A program made the translations under genes and the position numbers. 64,000 nucleotides of DNA. It comes from Triplophysa rosa (taxonomy: Eukaryota; Chordata; Actinopteri; Cypriniformes; Nemacheilidae). Where the stretch lies: assembly GCF_024868665.1 (NCBI RefSeq), contig NC_079906.1, positions 16,363,481 through 16,427,480 on the forward strand, given 5' to 3'. A model generated the notes under the pieces. It ran no database searches, was not told where the DNA came from, and saw only the letters and a list, made by a program, of their open reading frames with translations. Within the stretch, counting starts at the first letter, position 1, and every line of letters starts with the position of its first letter. Below, piece by piece: positions 62,044 to 64,000 of this stretch.

Positions 62044-64000
62044 ATGACAGATGAGAAGACAAGTGAGATGGACACAGAGACACCACAGTCTGCACAGGAT
62101 CAACAGGTCCATTACACAGTTCTCTGACCCTTACAGTACCTACACATAGGCACACACATCAAAGATTTGGTTCTTTTCCAATATATAAAACACACAAGGC
62201 CATATTAAGACATGTAATTGTACACATTTGTACACACAGAACAAAATAAAACTATGAATACCAATGCACGCATTTCATCAAACATACTTATTACTTGGTT
62301 TCAGAGCATAGTATGCAGGGTGAGTAATATACCGCTGGTGAGTTCAGCCTGTGGTGCGGTGTTCAATGCCTACAGCACTACAAAGGATAGTGTACCGCTC
62401 CTGAAAGGAGTCATGGAGGTGGCAGAAAGTGGGGTACGCACTCTCGGGGCTGTTGCCACGACAGGTTCCAAACCCATATTTGACCGTCTAGAACCACAGC
62501 GTGAGTATCTGTCTTTTTACTTTATTCTTCATGTACATTTTCTAGTATTAGATGTTTTTATGTGTGTGTGTGTGTGTATGTTTGTATTCTGTAGTTGCTG
62601 TGGTAAATGAATATGCCATGAAAGGGCTGGACAAAGTAGAAGAAAAGCTTCCCATTTTACAACAACCAGCGGACAAGGTAATGTATTCTGCATGTACTCC
62701 GTATTTAAAAGCCTTTGAATTTGCTATCTTGTAAATTTGGCTTTTATTTTTCCATCGCAGGTAGTATCAGATACAATGGGAATGGTGTACCAGTCAGTTA
62801 CAGGGGCCAAGGATGCAGTGATGGGAGCAGTGTTGGGTGGAGTGGAGAAGACACGTATTGCTGTAAATGAAAGCATAAATACAGTCATGGGGTCTCGTGT
62901 TGGCCAGATGGTCAGTAATGGTGTAGATAAAGCTCTTACCCATTCTGAGGACTGGGTGGATCAAAACCTTCCACTGAGTGAGAAAGAGCTGGGTGAGTGT
63001 AGTCCCAGTAATGTAATTACTGTGAGGAAATAGAGAAATGTTACTGAGGTTAAAGGTCAAACACATTTGTGTACAGTTTTGGCGAGAAGCATGTTAAATG
63101 AAGCAACAGAGATTGCAGCTTTAAGAAAACATTTCACTTTTAAAGCTTTTTTCATATAAATGACTTGAATCCAATTCAAATTGACCCAGTTTAGATCTGA
63201 ATCCTGACATGTTTGGTCAGTTAAACATGTAATATAAAGGTTAGGTTGAATAATTATTTTAGCTCATTAGAGCTACATGCAATAAGCTTGTCTTCTTTAA
63301 ACATATATCCAAGTTGTTTTCTCACGTTGGTACAAGAACACAATGAATCCCAGGTGTTGATACCAACCTCAGTATTGTGTGTTCTGCTTACAGCTGCCCT
63401 GGCCGAACCAAGGCCAGGAGAGGAAGAAGGCTTCATAGTAACCTCTAACCCCAGCTACTTTGTCCGTCTGGGGAAGCTGTCTTCCAAAGTTCAGGAGAGG
63501 GCACTTGAGCAATCCCTTATCAGGGCCCGCAAAGCCAGAGACACTACACATACGGCAGTGACTCAAATGACCAGCACCTTAGACCTGCTAGAAAGTGCCC
63601 ATACTGCTTTGGCCAGTGCCAACCAGCAGCTAGGGGGGGCTCCCGAACAGTTACTTCAGCGGTGGAAGGAATGGAAGGAAGGTCAGCCCAAAGAAATGGT
63701 GCGAGAAGCAATTGGAGAGGCAGAGGTTGATTCCGCAAAGGACCAGGGAGAGGTAGAGAATACTACTTACAATGCATTATAATTTTTTTAACAAATGTTT
63801 CACAAGTGTGTCTCCCCACAGCAGCTGGAGCAGAGAGCCTTGTCGATGGTTCGAGGTCTGAGTGACCAGCTGAAGACAGCGTGTTCAGGGGTTGTGTCCA
63901 GTGTTCAGGGTCTCCCAGGAACTGTGCAGGAACAGCTGCGGTCTGCTAGACATACAGCCGAAGAACTCCAAGTGGCGCTGAGAAGCACCAGTACGCTCAC
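62044..64000 (+). CDS. Perilipin, PLIN3-like, 5' part (cut by window end)
   Basis: Perilipins coat lipid droplets and control access of lipases. Exons: 62044-62106 ([20 protein letters not shown]), 62305-62500, 62595-62677, 62761-62992, 63394-63752 and 63822 to the window end; about 370 residues are visible. The PAT domain starts near residue 22 ([58 protein letters not shown]). An amphipathic 11-mer-like region follows ([20 protein letters not shown]). [20 protein letters not shown] and [14 protein letters not shown], then [17 protein letters not shown], begin the C-terminal four-helix bundle. LPILQQP and GSRxGQMV are closer to human PLIN3 than PLIN2, but teleosts also have plin6, so no symbol is given. 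The C-terminal end of the bundle lies outside the window. No break was seen. Confidence 0.88.
62555..62583. repeat. Short GT microsatellite
   Basis: A (TG)n run of about 22 bases lies just upstream of the acceptor of the perilipin exon at 62595. Together with the following TTTGTATTCTGTAG it forms the 3' end of that intron. Confidence 0.85.

Overview
The window is vertebrate nuclear DNA, most likely from a cyprinid (zebrafish/carp-like) fish. It has short coding exons with GT-AG introns, AT-rich non-coding sequence, long GT/CT/AC microsatellites, a Tc1-type transposon and many short TTAA-flanked inverted-repeat elements. No prokaryotic or viral gene organisation is present. All product names rest on recognition of protein families from the spliced exons; no database search was run.

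Layout, left to right. (1) 1-8493: the 3' part of the C1orf21 orthologue on + (four coding exons at 3951-8493; the first exons lie outside the window), followed by its 3' UTR and about 4 kb of intergenic DNA. (2) 12823-28765: a complete twelve-exon procollagen galactosyltransferase gene (colgalt2) on +, from signal peptide to a C-terminal RDEL ER-retention signal. Its 8.9-kb first intron holds a dead Tc1 element. (3) 31223-32745, minus strand: a broken copy of a macrophage-expressed gene 1 (perforin-2) gene, followed by an unusual ~330-bp tandem array that carries hairpins (33257-34203). (4) 36199-58465: rgl1, a Ral guanine-nucleotide exchange factor, with an 18-exon coding frame on + from 47944 (765 codons plus stop) and a probable alternative first coding exon at 36199-36357. 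(5) 61080-64000: the 5' part of a perilipin gene, PLIN3-like, on + and cut by the window end.

C1orf21, COLGALT2 and RGL1 are neighbours in human 1q25, so this is a conserved gene block; the shared + orientation of all three genes and the perilipin neighbour differ from my recollection of the human order. The genes do not form a pathway: colgalt2 glycosylates collagen in the ER, rgl1 links Ras to Ral, and the perilipin coats lipid droplets.

I found no convincing undescribed system. The observations most worth checking are the decayed perforin-2 copy, the hairpin-bearing tandem array, the distal rgl1 first exon, the splice sites that abut a microsatellite or a mobile element, and the families of TTAA-flanked elements.
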